A stretch of 64,000 nucleotides of DNA from Paenibacillus oenotherae (GTDB lineage: Bacteria > Bacillota > Bacilli > Paenibacillales > Paenibacillaceae), in the NCBI RefSeq assembly GCF_019443105.1, contig NZ_JAHZIJ010000013.1, forward strand, positions 62,001 through 126,000, read 5' to 3'. Every line of letters starts with the position of its first letter. The first letter of the stretch is position 1. A program made the translations under genes and the position numbers. The notes under the pieces were generated by a model that worked only from the letters and a program-made list of their open reading frames with translations, made no database searches and was not told where the DNA came from. Positions 36,013 to 44,986 of this stretch are shown here, piece after piece.

Positions 36013-37953
36013 ATGTTGCTTCAAGTTTCTGATATTTCCAAAAGCTACGGCACAAGCACTGTGCTGAGCTCCATTACCTTCCAGGTTCAGCCCCGTGAGC
36101 GTGTAGGCCTTGTCGGTGTCAATGGCGCCGGCAAATCGACCTTGCTGCGTATTATCGCTGGCGAGGCATCCGCAGATTCCGGAACTATATACAAATCGAA
36201 GGAAACGACGATCGGCTATCTGGCCCAATCAAGCGGCTTGCAATCGGACAATACGATAGAAGCCGAGATGCGCGCAGTATTCCACCATCTAATAGAAGCG
36301 GAGCGCGAGCTTCGCCAGCTGGAGCAAGAGATAGCCGACCCCACGCTGCATGAGAATGCCAAGCTCTATGCCGCCACGCTGGAGCGTTATTCACAGCTCT
36401 CCGAATGGTTTCGCGACAATGGCGGCTTCGAGATGGAGACACGCATCCGCAGTGTGCTGCACGGAATGGGTTTCCACCAATTCCCGCAAGACACCATTAT
36501 CTCGACATTAAGCGGCGGTCAGAAGACACGGCTGGCACTGGCGCGCATCCTGCTGCAGGCACCCGACCTGCTAATGCTCGATGAGCCGACCAACTACCTG
36601 GATATCGAGACGTTGACCTGGCTGGAGAATTACTTGCGCAGCTATTCCGGCGGCATTCTGGTCGTCTCTCATGACCGCTACTTTCTTGATGCGGTCGTCC
36701 AGACGATTGTCGAGATCGAACGGCATACAGCAAAGCGATACACCGGCAACTACAGCCGTTTTATCGACATCAAGGCCGCCGAGTACGAAACGCAGCTGAA
36801 GCACTATGAGAAACAGCAGGAAGAAATTGAGCGTTTGGAGGATTTCGTTCAACGCAACATCGTTCGTGCTTCTACAACAAAGAGAGCCCAGAGCCGGCGT
36901 AAGGCACTCGATAAAATGGAACGGCTCGACAAGCCGCTCGGCGATCTGAAGCGCGCCCATTTTTCCTTTGAAATTGAACGCACCAGCGGCAAGGATGTGC
37001 TGAATGTCGACAAGGTATCCGTTCGATTCTCCGACAATGACCCTCTGCTGTTCCAGAATGTCTCCTTTCGCCTGGAGCGAAGCGACAACGTTGCGCTGAT
37101 CGGACCGAACGGCATCGGCAAATCAACCTTGCTCAAAGCGCTGGTGGGGCAGCAGCCTCATGCCGAAGGCACGATCCGCTGGGGTACGAACGTTGCCATC
37201 GGCTATTATGACCAGGAGCATACCGGATTGAATCCGTCCAATACCGTTCTTGAGGAGCTGTGGAGCGCCTATCCTGGCATTGAGGAGGCCCGTATTCGCA
37301 CCGTTCTTGGCAATTTCCTGTTCAGCGGGGATGATGTGCAGAAGCGGATCAGTGCATTAAGCGGCGGCGAGAGAGCCCGTGTCTCCTTATCCAAGCTCAT
37401 GCTTGCCCGTGCAAATATGCTTATCCTTGACGAGCCGACCAACCATCTTGACCTGTACAGCAAAGAGGTGCTGGAATCGGCGCTGATGGACTATGACGGC
37501 ACGCTGTTGTTCATTTCGCATGATCGGTATTTTCTGAATAAAATGGCTGAACGGATTGTCGAACTCACTCCACAGGGAACAAATCATTTCCTGGGAAATT
37601 ATGACGAAATGATCGAGAAAAAACGTGAAAACGATGAAATGCGGTTGGAAACGCTGTCATTTGCACAAGGAAAACAGGGAAGCACTGTCGATACCGTTGA
37701 AAAATCTGCTCCTTCGTCATATGAAGCCGACAAACAAGCAAAGCGTGACGAACGCGCCCGACAGCGCAAGCTTGAAGGACTGGAAGCGGATATTGCCCGC
37801 CTGGAGGGCGAAGTTGCCGCTTTCGAGGAACAGCTGGCCGATCCTGCAGTCTTCAATGATTATGTGCGAATCGGGGACATTCAGGCACAGATGGATGTCT
37901 GCAAAGCACGCCTTCAAGCAGCCTATGAGGCTTGGGAGGAGCTGCTTGCATAG
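36013..37953 (+). CDS. ydiF: ABC-F ATPase, YdiF-like
   Basis: 646 residues with two ABC ATPase domains and no membrane segments, so a ribosome-associated ABC-F protein rather than a transporter. Walker A GVNGAGKST near 40 and GPNGIGKST near 362, signatures LSGGQKTR and LSGGERAR, Walker B LLMLDEPTNYLD and LILDEPTNHLD. The interdomain linker (PtIM) of about 80 charged residues follows the first domain, and a coiled-coil C-terminal extension (LEADIARLEGEVAAFEEQL) ends it. ABC-F proteins modulate the peptidyl-transferase centre. Start ATG 36013 has GGAGG upstream. Position between tsaD and moaC matches ydiF of B. subtilis, though here the gene is on the opposite strand to its neighbours. Confidence 0.95.
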   Translation: MLLQVSDISKSYGTSTVLSSITFQVQPRERVGLVGVNGAGKSTLLRIIAGEASADSGTIYKSKETTIGYLAQSSGLQSDNTIEAEMRAVFHHLIEAERELRQLEQEIADPTLHENAKLYAATLERYSQLSEWFRDNGGFEMETRIRSVLHGMGFHQFPQDTIISTLSGGQKTRLALARILLQAPDLLMLDEPTNYLDIETLTWLENYLRSYSGGILVVSHDRYFLDAVVQTIVEIERHTAKRYTGNYSRFIDIKAAEYETQLKHYEKQQEEIERLEDFVQRNIVRASTTKRAQSRRKALDKMERLDKPLGDLKRAHFSFEIERTSGKDVLNVDKVSVRFSDNDPLLFQNVSFRLERSDNVALIGPNGIGKSTLLKALVGQQPHAEGTIRWGTNVAIGYYDQEHTGLNPSNTVLEELWSAYPGIEEARIRTVLGNFLFSGDDVQKRISALSGGERARVSLSKLMLARANMLILDEPTNHLDLYSKEVLESALMDYDGTLLFISHDRYFLNKMAERIVELTPQGTNHFLGNYDEMIEKKRENDEMRLETLSFAQGKQGSTVDTVEKSAPSSYEADKQAKRDERARQRKLEGLEADIARLEGEVAAFEEQLADPAVFNDYVRIGDIQAQMDVCKARLQAAYEAWEELLA

Positions 37954-37973
37954 CATCGGGAAATAGTAATAGA

Positions 37974-38025
37974 AAAGATGCTTCCAGTTCCACTTATCTT
38001 ATCGGGTGGTTTGGAGGCATCTTTT
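37974..38025 (+). terminator. Terminator after the ABC-F gene
   Basis: AAAGATGCTTCC and GGAGGCATCTTTT form a long stem around an approximately 27-nt loop, 20 bp after the stop. The T-run is short. Confidence 0.7.
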
Positions 38026-38256
38026 CACATCATTCGGGACTGACTCCCTTATTGGACTTCCACAATTCGCCCTAATCGGCCGATTTCGCTTCATGCAGCT
38101 GCACAATTGACAATCGCAGGCTGGTTGAAATCCCACCCGAACGAAGGGGGCAATCCCCTGAACAGCGGACATACCTGCTTAAATCAGGCTGTTATAGAAG
38201 GATTATTCTCGTCGAAATTAAAATTCCTTCACATGCCGTAATCCCATTTAAACATA

Positions 38257-38441
38257 GAAACATGCAAAACCGCAGGTTTACTCTTGTTTCCAGCCCCATG
38301 AAGGTAAAATGCCTGCCAGAGTGCAGGCATTTTACCTTCCTTTCCCTTATCGGCCAATTTTTTATCAAATTCATGCTTCATCGCAGGAATGTTACCATTA
38401 AAGCGTCTATTAACCGGAAATTCATGTACATTCGCAGGCTT
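38257..38441 (-). repeat. Four-hairpin intergenic element, copy 1
   Basis: Read on the minus strand: module A (CCTGCGAATGTACATGAATTT), B (CCTGCGATGAAGCATGAATTT), C (38-nt perfect hairpin, 38301-38338) and D (CCTGCGGTTTTGCATG). The same four modules recur in the same order at 41731-41918 and 52548-52735. Copies 1 and 3 are close over their whole length. Confidence 0.8.
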
Positions 38442-38722
38442 CTTACTTCGCTGGTCGTTACTCTGCTTTTGACGCCTTTTCGCCTGCCATCTCCTCATAT
38501 CCAAAGCGGGGAGGTACATCGCCGAATTTCGTTTTCGCAGGATTACTGCACTGCTGTGCGGTGCTCAATCCTCGCCCTGAGCGCCTGGAGTGAGCAAGCA
38601 GGCTGAGGATAAAGATTCTTGTTCATCCAAATTGTGTACAAAATAGGGGATAAATCGATAACAAGAAGGCTATGGCTGGCCTTTCCAGGATTAATTATTC
38701 AGATTATTCAAATCTATCCCCG

Positions 38723-38997
38723 CTATCCACAGCGTTATCCACAACAGAACCCAAATAGTTTGGCAATTCTGGCACTAATAATCGTGCGGTAATGCAACAA
38801 TTTTAACTATTTATTAATATTTCGTCGATACATAGGAATAGATATGAAAGGTTTGCACACATTATCCACATTATCCACAGAAGGGCTGTGAAAAACTTAT
38901 CCCATTTTTGTTCACATTGTAAACGTCCGGTTTCCGTGGGATTCCGTCATTTATACACATTGCGCACATTTGCTGTGGATAATGTTGGGGATAATGC
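38723..38997. promoter_or_regulatory. DnaA-box cluster
   Basis: Perfect TTATNCACA boxes at 38735-38743, 38862-38870, 38871-38879, 38951-38959 and, on the other strand, 38974-38982. One-mismatch boxes occur at 38723-38731 and near 38987. There is no dnaA, dnaN or rnpA-rpmH gene near, so this is a DnaA-binding cluster, not oriC. The rest of the 1-kb space 38026-39048 holds repeat copy 1 and nothing else I can name. Confidence 0.8.
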
Positions 38998-39048
38998 TGC
39001 TCCTTCTATAAATTAACTCTGTACATAACGACAGAAACGTATTTTATG

Positions 39049-40665
39049 CTACTCCTTCGACGTTTCTGAGCTCATAAGCAGTCCGTTGCAGGATGCCACA
39101 TAAGCTTGTGCAGCCGCCAAAATAATATCCTTGTGGATGGACGTTCCACGATAGCGCTTATTGTTGCACAGGATGCTGACAACCGCTTCACCTCGCGCGT
39201 CCTCGCCTGTCGATAAGGAATGCAGCTCCAGATCTTCGAATTCCGCATCGACGGGAATCGCCTCCTGCAAGCAGTGGATAACGGCTTCCAATGGCCCCGA
39301 GCCTGTGCCCGTATAGGTTCGTACCTGCTGTGACTCGCGTTCCCGAATGGCCACAGTTGCGGTTCGTACAGCATCCCCTGTTCCGGCCATCACCTGTAAA
39401 TCGACGAGCGTGTATGGATCATGCTGCGTTTCGGTCGTCTCGCTCGCAAGCCCGATCAGCACACTATCCGGGATCAGCTTCAGCTCGTCAGCTTTTTCGA
39501 TGAAACGGTTGTACACATCCTCTAATTGCGGCGCGTCCATCATAATGCCATACTCGGACAGACGGTGCTTGATCGCATGGCGTCCTGAATGCTTGCCAAG
39601 AACGATCATGCTGCGCGGTATCCCCATTGCTTCCGGGTCCATAATTTCATACGTATTGCGATTCTTGAGCAGACCGTCCTGATGAATGCCCGATTCATGC
39701 TGGAAGGCGTTGCGTCCAACAACCGGCTTATTATAAGCAATCGGGAAATTCATCGCCCGGCTCACCATGCGGGAGGTCTCATAAATCTCGCTTGTCACAA
39801 TGCCCGTAACAGCACCGATTGCTTCTTTTCGCGTTTCAATCGCCATCACCAGCTCCTCCAGGGAGCAGTTGCCCGCACGCTCTCCTACGCCATTAACCGT
39901 TACCTCGATTTGCGTCGCACCCGCACGTATGGCAGCCAGACTATTCGCAACAGCCAGCCCGAGATCATTATGGCAGTGAGCGCTGTAGCTCACTTTATCC
40001 CCGCCGCGCGCCTGCTCACGAACAACCCGGAACATCTCGCCGTACTCCTCCGGCATGGCGTAGCCCAGAGTATCCGGCAGATTAATGATCGTTGCACCTT
40101 CAGCAATAACACCCTCCACCATTTCGATGACAAATTCACGTCCCGCGCGGCTTGCATCCATCGGCGAAAACTCAATCTCGTCAACGAACTGCTTGCCGTA
40201 GGCGACCATCTCCCGGGCGATCTGCAGCACCTGATCCCTTGATTTGCGAAGCTGAAAGTCCAGATGAATATCCGAGGAGGAAATAAACAGGTGCAGCCGT
40301 CGGCGCGCAGCGTCCACAGTGGCGCGCACAGCGGCGTCAATGTCGGCTTTAACCGCACGGGCAAAGCCGGCGATCTCGACATTATGCAGCTCACGGGATA
40401 TCTGCTGCACAGCTGCAAAGTCGCCCGGACTGGAGATGGCAAAGCCCGGCTCGATAATATCTACGCCAAGCTTAGCCAACTGGCGGGCAAGAATAATCTT
40501 TTGCCCCGGTTCCAGAGACGCACCCGGAGACTGCTCCCCGTCGCGAAGTGTCGTATCGAAGATGCGAATGCGTTTGTAGGCTGCTTCATTGCCGCTCACA
40601 GAAGCACCTTTGAAGCTGATATCGATATTGTTCACATTATTGGTTGCGTTATTGTTAATCGTCAT
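39049..40665 (-). CDS. leuA: 2-isopropylmalate synthase
   Basis: 538 residues; condenses acetyl-CoA with 2-oxoisovalerate, first step of leucine synthesis. Motifs: [18 protein letters not shown] near 33, the metal-binding [26 protein letters not shown], and [18 protein letters not shown]. The C-terminal regulatory LeuA domain (from about 385) gives leucine feedback inhibition. Citramalate synthase and homocitrate synthase are less likely, because the two leader T-boxes carry leucine CUC specifiers. Start ATG 40665 follows AGGAGG. It stands alone; leuB, leuC and leuD are not beside it. It interrupts the ydiF-tsaD neighbourhood known from Bacillus. Confidence 0.96.
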   Translation of the reverse strand: MTINNNATNNVNNIDISFKGASVSGNEAAYKRIRIFDTTLRDGEQSPGASLEPGQKIILARQLAKLGVDIIEPGFAISSPGDFAAVQQISRELHNVEIAGFARAVKADIDAAVRATVDAARRRLHLFISSSDIHLDFQLRKSRDQVLQIAREMVAYGKQFVDEIEFSPMDASRAGREFVIEMVEGVIAEGATIINLPDTLGYAMPEEYGEMFRVVREQARGGDKVSYSAHCHNDLGLAVANSLAAIRAGATQIEVTVNGVGERAGNCSLEELVMAIETRKEAIGAVTGIVTSEIYETSRMVSRAMNFPIAYNKPVVGRNAFQHESGIHQDGLLKNRNTYEIMDPEAMGIPRSMIVLGKHSGRHAIKHRLSEYGIMMDAPQLEDVYNRFIEKADELKLIPDSVLIGLASETTETQHDPYTLVDLQVMAGTGDAVRTATVAIRERESQQVRTYTGTGSGPLEAVIHCLQEAIPVDAEFEDLELHSLSTGEDARGEAVVSILCNNKRYRGTSIHKDIILAAAQAYVASCNGLLMSSETSKE

Positions 40666-40730
40666 AATCTTTTACCTCCTGAAAATTTATTGGGATGCAT
40701 GAACAGCTCATGTCTTTGCCGCATAACGCA

Positions 40731-41075
40731 AACAGCCCGCCGTCTCTTAATAAATCAAGAGACGACAGGCTGTCAGCATGCCGCGGTACCACTCTCGTTG
40801 CCCGGACTGATGCCCGGACCCGCTTAGCGAGCTTGTTTGGAACAGATTCCATTCAAGCTGCACCCGATTACGGAGGTTAACCGTGCCGATGTACACCGCG
40901 CCTGGGCAATTGTCTTCCGACAATGCGCTGCCGCATTTCCACCGATCCGCTTCCAGACGAGTTCGGACATCCATCGACTGCGTCGCACCCTCCCGCAGCT
41001 CTCTGCGCTTACCTTTGCCGGATAAGCGTTATTCCCGGATAATATCCTACTACTTCTGTTCATTGCGTTTGTTCT
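40731..41075 (-). ncRNA. Leucine T-box riboswitch, proximal copy
   Basis: Minus strand leader: Stem I with GAACAGAAGTAGTA and GAGAGCTGCGGGAGGGTGC, specifier CTC at 40959-40961 in GAACTCGTC, antiterminator GAGTGGTACCGCGG near 40781-40797, and the terminator stem AGAGACGACAGGCTG / CCCGCCGTCTCTT at 40731-40775 followed by a weak T-run. Uncharged tRNA-Leu(GAG) would favour antitermination and leuA expression. Confidence 0.93.
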
Positions 41076-41130
41076 ATGTTGGATGAAGTAATATTTGACT
41101 TTGAACCCTTCTCCACATCCCGTACAACAA

Positions 41131-41475
41131 GAAAAGCCTGCCGTCTCTCAATAAATCAAGAGACGACAGGCTATATTAGGCCCGCGCGGTACCACCCTTG
41201 TTGACGTCTCCTCACTGCCGTGAGAACGAAGAACGCCCACTCAAAGCACGCCGACGATTCTAGAAATCGAAGCCGTGCACCCGATTACGGAGGTTAACCG
41301 TTACAGTGTACGTACGGGATGTTCCCAGCCTTGGCCTTTGGCTGCCTCATCCTGTATTCCGCTGTTCCGCTCCCAGGCGAGATTGGGGCTGCCTTCGACT
41401 GCGTTGCACCAACCCGCAGCTCTCTAATCCCGGCATTTGCCTTACTACTCCTGTTCTTCGCGTTTGAGACTATAA
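41131..41475 (-). ncRNA. Leucine T-box riboswitch, distal copy
   Basis: A second complete T-box upstream of the first: GAACAGGAGTAGTAAGG, GAGAGCTGCGGGTTGGTGCAA, specifier CTC at 41379-41381, AAGGGTGGTACCGCG near 41184-41198, and a terminator at 41131-41172 with a TTTTC run. Stem III sequence GGTTAACCTCCGTAATCGGG and most of the terminator are identical in both copies, so the pair arose by duplication. Confidence 0.93.
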
Positions 41476-41542
41476 CTGATAACGATGCCAGCCCGAGCAA
41501 TCAAGGCCAACGCTTCAGCTTGGATGTGAAGTATTGCTGCTT

Positions 41543-41571
41543 ATTATATGCTCCCACAAATCGTCTGTCAA
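41543..41571 (-). promoter_or_regulatory. Consensus sigma-A promoter of the leuA leader
   Basis: Minus strand TTGACA (41566-41571), exactly 17 bp, TATAAT (41543-41548): a full consensus match. Transcription would start about 60 bp before the distal T-box. Confidence 0.88.
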
Positions 41572-41730
41572 TTCCGATAATGAAATAAACCGAAAAAGAT
41601 CGATCTCCGATATCCTGAAAAGTCCAAACTGTTCAAAGCAATAACACTGGCTCCCAGCGGCGATACCGCTTGTTATGGCACAGTTCTCCTGATGGCCAAA
41701 TATCGACGACCACTGCGGAGCAGAGCAGGA

Positions 41731-41918
41731 ATCCTGCGAAAGCGCATGAATTTCGGTTAAAATCACCCCTACGAGGTGAAATGCCTGCATTGGTGCAGGA
41801 ATAATAGACAACTGGGGCGATTAGAGGAAGTTTAAGGCGAGATGCCTGCACTTTTGCAGGTATTTCGCCTTTAGCAGGCCGGAACGAGAGAAAGCCTGCA
41901 TTTACGCAGGCATGTTCG
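41731..41918 (+). repeat. Four-hairpin intergenic element, copy 2
   Basis: Modules A (CCTGCGAAAGCGCATGAATTT), B (CCTGCATTGGTGCAGG), C (38-nt hairpin 41834-41871) and D (CCTGCATTTACGCAGG) in order on the plus strand. Module C keeps pairing through base changes relative to copies 1 and 3. The flanks 41572-41730 and 41919-42089 contain no gene I can support. Confidence 0.78.
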
Positions 41919-42089
41919 TCGAATATTAAACCGCACCACAAGAAGAATGAATCCTCCACTCCACGCTTTAACTGCTTTAACTCGGGATTGGAGGCTTCTT
42001 CATAAGATTGGGGGCTGCCCTGCCTTATTCGGCATTACCGTTTTCGCACAGCCACTTTCAGGTGATTGTGCACTTCCGTTTATGTGCGC

Positions 42090-43133
42090 TCAGCTGTGCC
42101 CGCCGCGGCCGATCGACCATTCCTCCAGTGACAGCACAGGCTCTGCTTTCATATTTAATGTGGTGAACTCGCCGTGCTTGAACTTCAGATGGGCGGCAGC
42201 GCCGATCATCGCCGCATTATCTGTACAGAGCGACAGCGGCGGCACCAGAAGCGGAATCCCTTCCGCTTCGCAGCGGGCAGCAAGCGCTGCGCGAAGTCCG
42301 CGGTTGGCAGCAACACCGCCGCACAGCAGCAGCTGCTTGGCGCCCTCGGCCCTTACTGCGCGAAGCGCCTTGGTCACAAGCACATCGATGACCGACGCCT
42401 GAAACCCTCTGGCCAGCGCCGGTTCATCCAGCTGCTGGCCGCGCATTTTCGCTTGATTGATGACAGAAAGCACGGCAGATTTCAACCCGCTGAAGCTGAA
42501 ATCATAGGAATCCGGTTCCAGCCATGCACGCGGCAGATCCGTCTCATCCGCCGCCTCGACCGCCAGACGATCGATATGAGGCCCTCCGGGATAAGGCAGG
42601 TGAAGCGCCCGCGCCACCTTGTCATAGGCTTCGCCTACCGCATCGTCGCGGGTACGCCCTATCATGCGGAAACTTCCCTCGCGCTCCAGCGCGACAAGCT
42701 CCGTATGCCCGCCGGAGACAACAAGCGCCAGGCACGGATATTTAATCTCGTGAACCAATTGATTCGCGTAGATATGTCCAGCAATATGATGGACGGCGAT
42801 CAGGGGCAGATCCAGCGCCATGGCAAGGCTTTTGGCCGCTACGACACCGACCAGCAGCGCCCCCACCAGACCCGGCCCCTGCGTAACCGCAATAGCCGAC
42901 AGATCACGCAGCGTTACGCCCGCTTCCGCAATGGCCTGCTCTGCAATGAGTGTTATGCTCTCTACATGCTTGCGCGAGGCGATCTCCGGTACAACTCCGC
43001 CGAACAGCTCATGTGTCTCAATTTGACTTGAGATGATGTTCGACAGAATTTCGCGGCCGCCCCGTATTACTGCGACCGAAGTTTCGTCACAGCTTGTCTC
43101 AATCGCTAATATCAACTCATTCGTCTTCGTCAT
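42090..43133 (-). CDS. tsaD: tRNA N6-threonylcarbamoyladenosine transferase TsaD
   Basis: 347 residues from ATG 43133 (GGGGAGCGAGA upstream); the frame is open 35 codons further but overlaps rimI without a site. Kae1/Qri7 family enzyme that transfers the threonylcarbamoyl group to A37 of ANN-decoding tRNAs. Motifs: [14 protein letters not shown] at the start, metal-binding [23 protein letters not shown], and [10 protein letters not shown]. Works with TsaB and TsaE, both encoded just upstream on the same strand. Overlaps rimI by 17 bp; last gene of the thiL-tsaE-tsaB-rimI-tsaD operon. Confidence 0.98.
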   Translation of the reverse strand: MTKTNELILAIETSCDETSVAVIRGGREILSNIISSQIETHELFGGVVPEIASRKHVESITLIAEQAIAEAGVTLRDLSAIAVTQGPGLVGALLVGVVAAKSLAMALDLPLIAVHHIAGHIYANQLVHEIKYPCLALVVSGGHTELVALEREGSFRMIGRTRDDAVGEAYDKVARALHLPYPGGPHIDRLAVEAADETDLPRAWLEPDSYDFSFSGLKSAVLSVINQAKMRGQQLDEPALARGFQASVIDVLVTKALRAVRAEGAKQLLLCGGVAANRGLRAALAARCEAEGIPLLVPPLSLCTDNAAMIGAAAHLKFKHGEFTTLNMKAEPVLSLEEWSIGRGGHS

Positions 43134-43617
43134 TCTCGCTCCCCGCCTCAGGCACGGATAGCTCCGCCCACATAATGAGCGCATCCTCCTGATTGTCCGA
43201 ATAATAGCCCGGCCGGAGACCAGCTTCTTCAAAGCCAAGCTTGCGGTACAGCCGCTGTGCCACCTCGTTGCTTACCCGCACCTCCAATGTCATGCGGGCC
43301 GCCCCGAAGAACACCGCCAGCTTCTGCATCTCCGTCAGCAGACGCTCTCCCAATCCCTTGCCGCGGTACCCTTCGCGAATCGCAATATTCGTCACATGCG
43401 CCTCGTCTATAATGACCCACATGCCGCCATATCCGATTATAGTATCCCCGTGCGCTACCACCATATATCTTGCAAAATGATTGTTGATCAGCTCATTGCG
43501 GAACGCTTCCTCTGTCCAGGGACAAGTGAAGGCCTCCACCTCAATCTCCAGTATCCGGGGCACATCCCCCAGTGTCATAGCCCGGTAAACGAGGCTCTCC
43601 GTATCGATTCCTATCAT
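43117..43617 (-). CDS. rimI: Ribosomal-protein-S18-alanine N-acetyltransferase RimI
   Basis: 166-residue GNAT acetyltransferase. AcCoA-binding motif [16 protein letters not shown], the [14 protein letters not shown] stretch typical of RimI, and a C-terminal [13 protein letters not shown] motif that RimI shares across bacteria. Acetylates the N-terminal Ala of ribosomal protein S18, at least in enterobacteria; the target in Firmicutes is assumed. Start overlaps the tsaB stop by 4 bp. The acidic tail (SENDEDE) is read through the ribosome site of tsaD. Confidence 0.95.
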   Translation of the reverse strand: MIGIDTESLVYRAMTLGDVPRILEIEVEAFTCPWTEEAFRNELINNHFARYMVVAHGDTIIGYGGMWVIIDEAHVTNIAIREGYRGKGLGERLLTEMQKLAVFFGAARMTLEVRVSNEVAQRLYRKLGFEEAGLRPGYYSDNQEDALIMWAELSVPEAGSENDEDE

Positions 43618-44456
43618 GTCTGCACCTCGCCTGCCCGCTTCGCAGCCAGCTTCGCTTCCGCTTCCGTTACCTGCGTGTAATTGGGAACAAAGGTGTGCAC
43701 ATCATCGCGTTCTCCCTTAACGATCCGCATCGAGCCGAGCGCCGCTACAGAAGTTCCTTCCATCGTGAACGGCAGCAGATGAACATCGCGGACAGGCGCT
43801 GCATGGGCCCCAGCACAAATATGGCGCAGGCGCTCCCCCTCCGCTTCGTGCAGGGACAGGTCGCCCACAATCCAGATGCGGGCCGGAGCGGTTCCTTCCT
43901 CTGCTGAATCCATCATTCCGGCAAGCTGGTCCACCCACTCCCGCATAAGGCGAATTCCATCCGCAGACAGCCGTGTCCATTCTCCGCCCGGACTGCAGCT
44001 GAAGGCGGAAGTGTAAACTTGCCCGCGCCGCGCATCCATAATCGGCACAAACCAGTCAGCTCCGCCAAAGGATTCGCGGGCAGAATGCTCCTGCTTGTTG
44101 GCCTGCCATGCCCCATAGGCCAGCGCTTCCAGACTGGAAACGCCGACTAGCGGCTTATTCCACACCCAGGCAAGCGTCTTGCCAATCGACACCGCAATTC
44201 GCATGCCTGTGTATGAGCCCGGCCCTCGGCCTACCGCAATACCGTCCAGCTCTTCTGCTGCGACACCGTATTCCTCAAGCAGCGATTTCAGCTGTGCGAC
44301 GGTCAACACGGAATGATTGCGTTCAGCAAGCGATTGAATCGTGCCAAGCGTTTCTTCTCCGCGAACGAGTGCGGCCGCAAGTGCGGCAGTCGATGTATCC
44401 AGCGCTAATATAAGCGGGCCGCCCTGCCGGTATTGGCCCGATTGCTGCTCTTTCAT
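43614..44456 (-). CDS. tsaB: tRNA threonylcarbamoyladenosine modification protein TsaB
   Basis: 280 residues from ATG 44456, which overlaps the tsaE stop (ATGA); the open frame upstream is shadow within tsaE. ASKHA-fold partner that pairs with TsaD and TsaE. Motifs: LILALDTSTAALAAALV, NHSVLTVAQLKSLL, and VGRGPGSYTGMRIAVSIGKTLAW. It is longer than E. coli TsaB (231) because of insertions around residues 130-200, which is usual in Bacillales. Second gene-pair of the t6A operon. Confidence 0.97.
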   Translation of the reverse strand: MKEQQSGQYRQGGPLILALDTSTAALAAALVRGEETLGTIQSLAERNHSVLTVAQLKSLLEEYGVAAEELDGIAVGRGPGSYTGMRIAVSIGKTLAWVWNKPLVGVSSLEALAYGAWQANKQEHSARESFGGADWFVPIMDARRGQVYTSAFSCSPGGEWTRLSADGIRLMREWVDQLAGMMDSAEEGTAPARIWIVGDLSLHEAEGERLRHICAGAHAAPVRDVHLLPFTMEGTSVAALGSMRIVKGERDDVHTFVPNYTQVTEAEAKLAAKRAGEVQT

Positions 44457-44941
44457 AAGCGGCTCGCTCCTTTCGCTCCAAGCTGCTGGCACCATTGCGC
44501 ATAGGGTGCGCCGATGCCCTTGACAGCTATCCGGCGAGCTTCTCCGCCGAGATGCTCGATATAGATTTGCAGACGTTCCGGAGGCAGCAGTTCTTCGATC
44601 AGGCTGGCCCACTCTACGATCGTTACTCCTGCTCCATAGAAATACTCATCCAGCCCCAGCTCGTCCGCCTCCGGCAGCGACAGCCGGTAGACATCCATAT
44701 GATAGAGAGGCAGCACCCTGCCCTCGTATTCCTTAATGATTGTAAAGGTGGGACTATTCACAATTCCCTTCACGCCAATCGCACCGGCAAAAGCTTGCGA
44801 GAATCGCGTTTTGCCCGCGCCAAGATCGCCATCCAATGCCAGAACAGCACCCGGCATGGCCCAAGAGGCCAGCAGCTCAGCCAGTACAACGGTATCCTGC
44901 TCGCTTGCCGCCATCCAGACGGCTTGTCCTGCTTCTATCAT
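44453..44941 (-). CDS. tsaE: tRNA threonylcarbamoyladenosine biosynthesis ATPase TsaE
   Basis: 162-residue P-loop ATPase needed for turnover of the TsaB-TsaD complex. Walker A is LDGDLGAGKTRFSQ near residue 37, SPTFTIIKEYEG is the family switch-like motif, and YHMDVYRL and IVEWA follow. Starts 45 bp after thiL, and its stop overlaps tsaB. Gene order thiL-tsaE-tsaB-rimI-tsaD equals the ydiA-ydiE order of B. subtilis. Confidence 0.98.
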   Translation of the reverse strand: MIEAGQAVWMAASEQDTVVLAELLASWAMPGAVLALDGDLGAGKTRFSQAFAGAIGVKGIVNSPTFTIIKEYEGRVLPLYHMDVYRLSLPEADELGLDEYFYGAGVTIVEWASLIEELLPPERLQIYIEHLGGEARRIAVKGIGAPYAQWCQQLGAKGASRL

Positions 44942-44986
44942 CCTAATTCCACCTATAATGTTATGAGAGTCCGGTTGCTTTCGTTA

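Noticed and set aside
38723-38997. Chromosomal origin of replication
   Set aside because: DnaA boxes are present, but dnaA, dnaN, rpmH, gyrB and other oriC neighbours are not; a DnaA-box cluster explains the data better.
39049-40665. Citramalate synthase instead of 2-isopropylmalate synthase
   Set aside because: Both leader T-boxes have leucine CTC specifiers, and the N-terminal and regulatory-domain motifs fit LeuA.
41515-41811. 98-codon minus-strand frame upstream of leuA
   Set aside because: It covers the consensus leuA promoter and part of repeat copy 2, has no ribosome site and resembles nothing known to me.
41731-41918. CRISPR array made of CCTGC hairpins
   Set aside because: Units differ in loop and flank, the spacing is irregular, no cas genes are near, and the same array order recurs at two other places.
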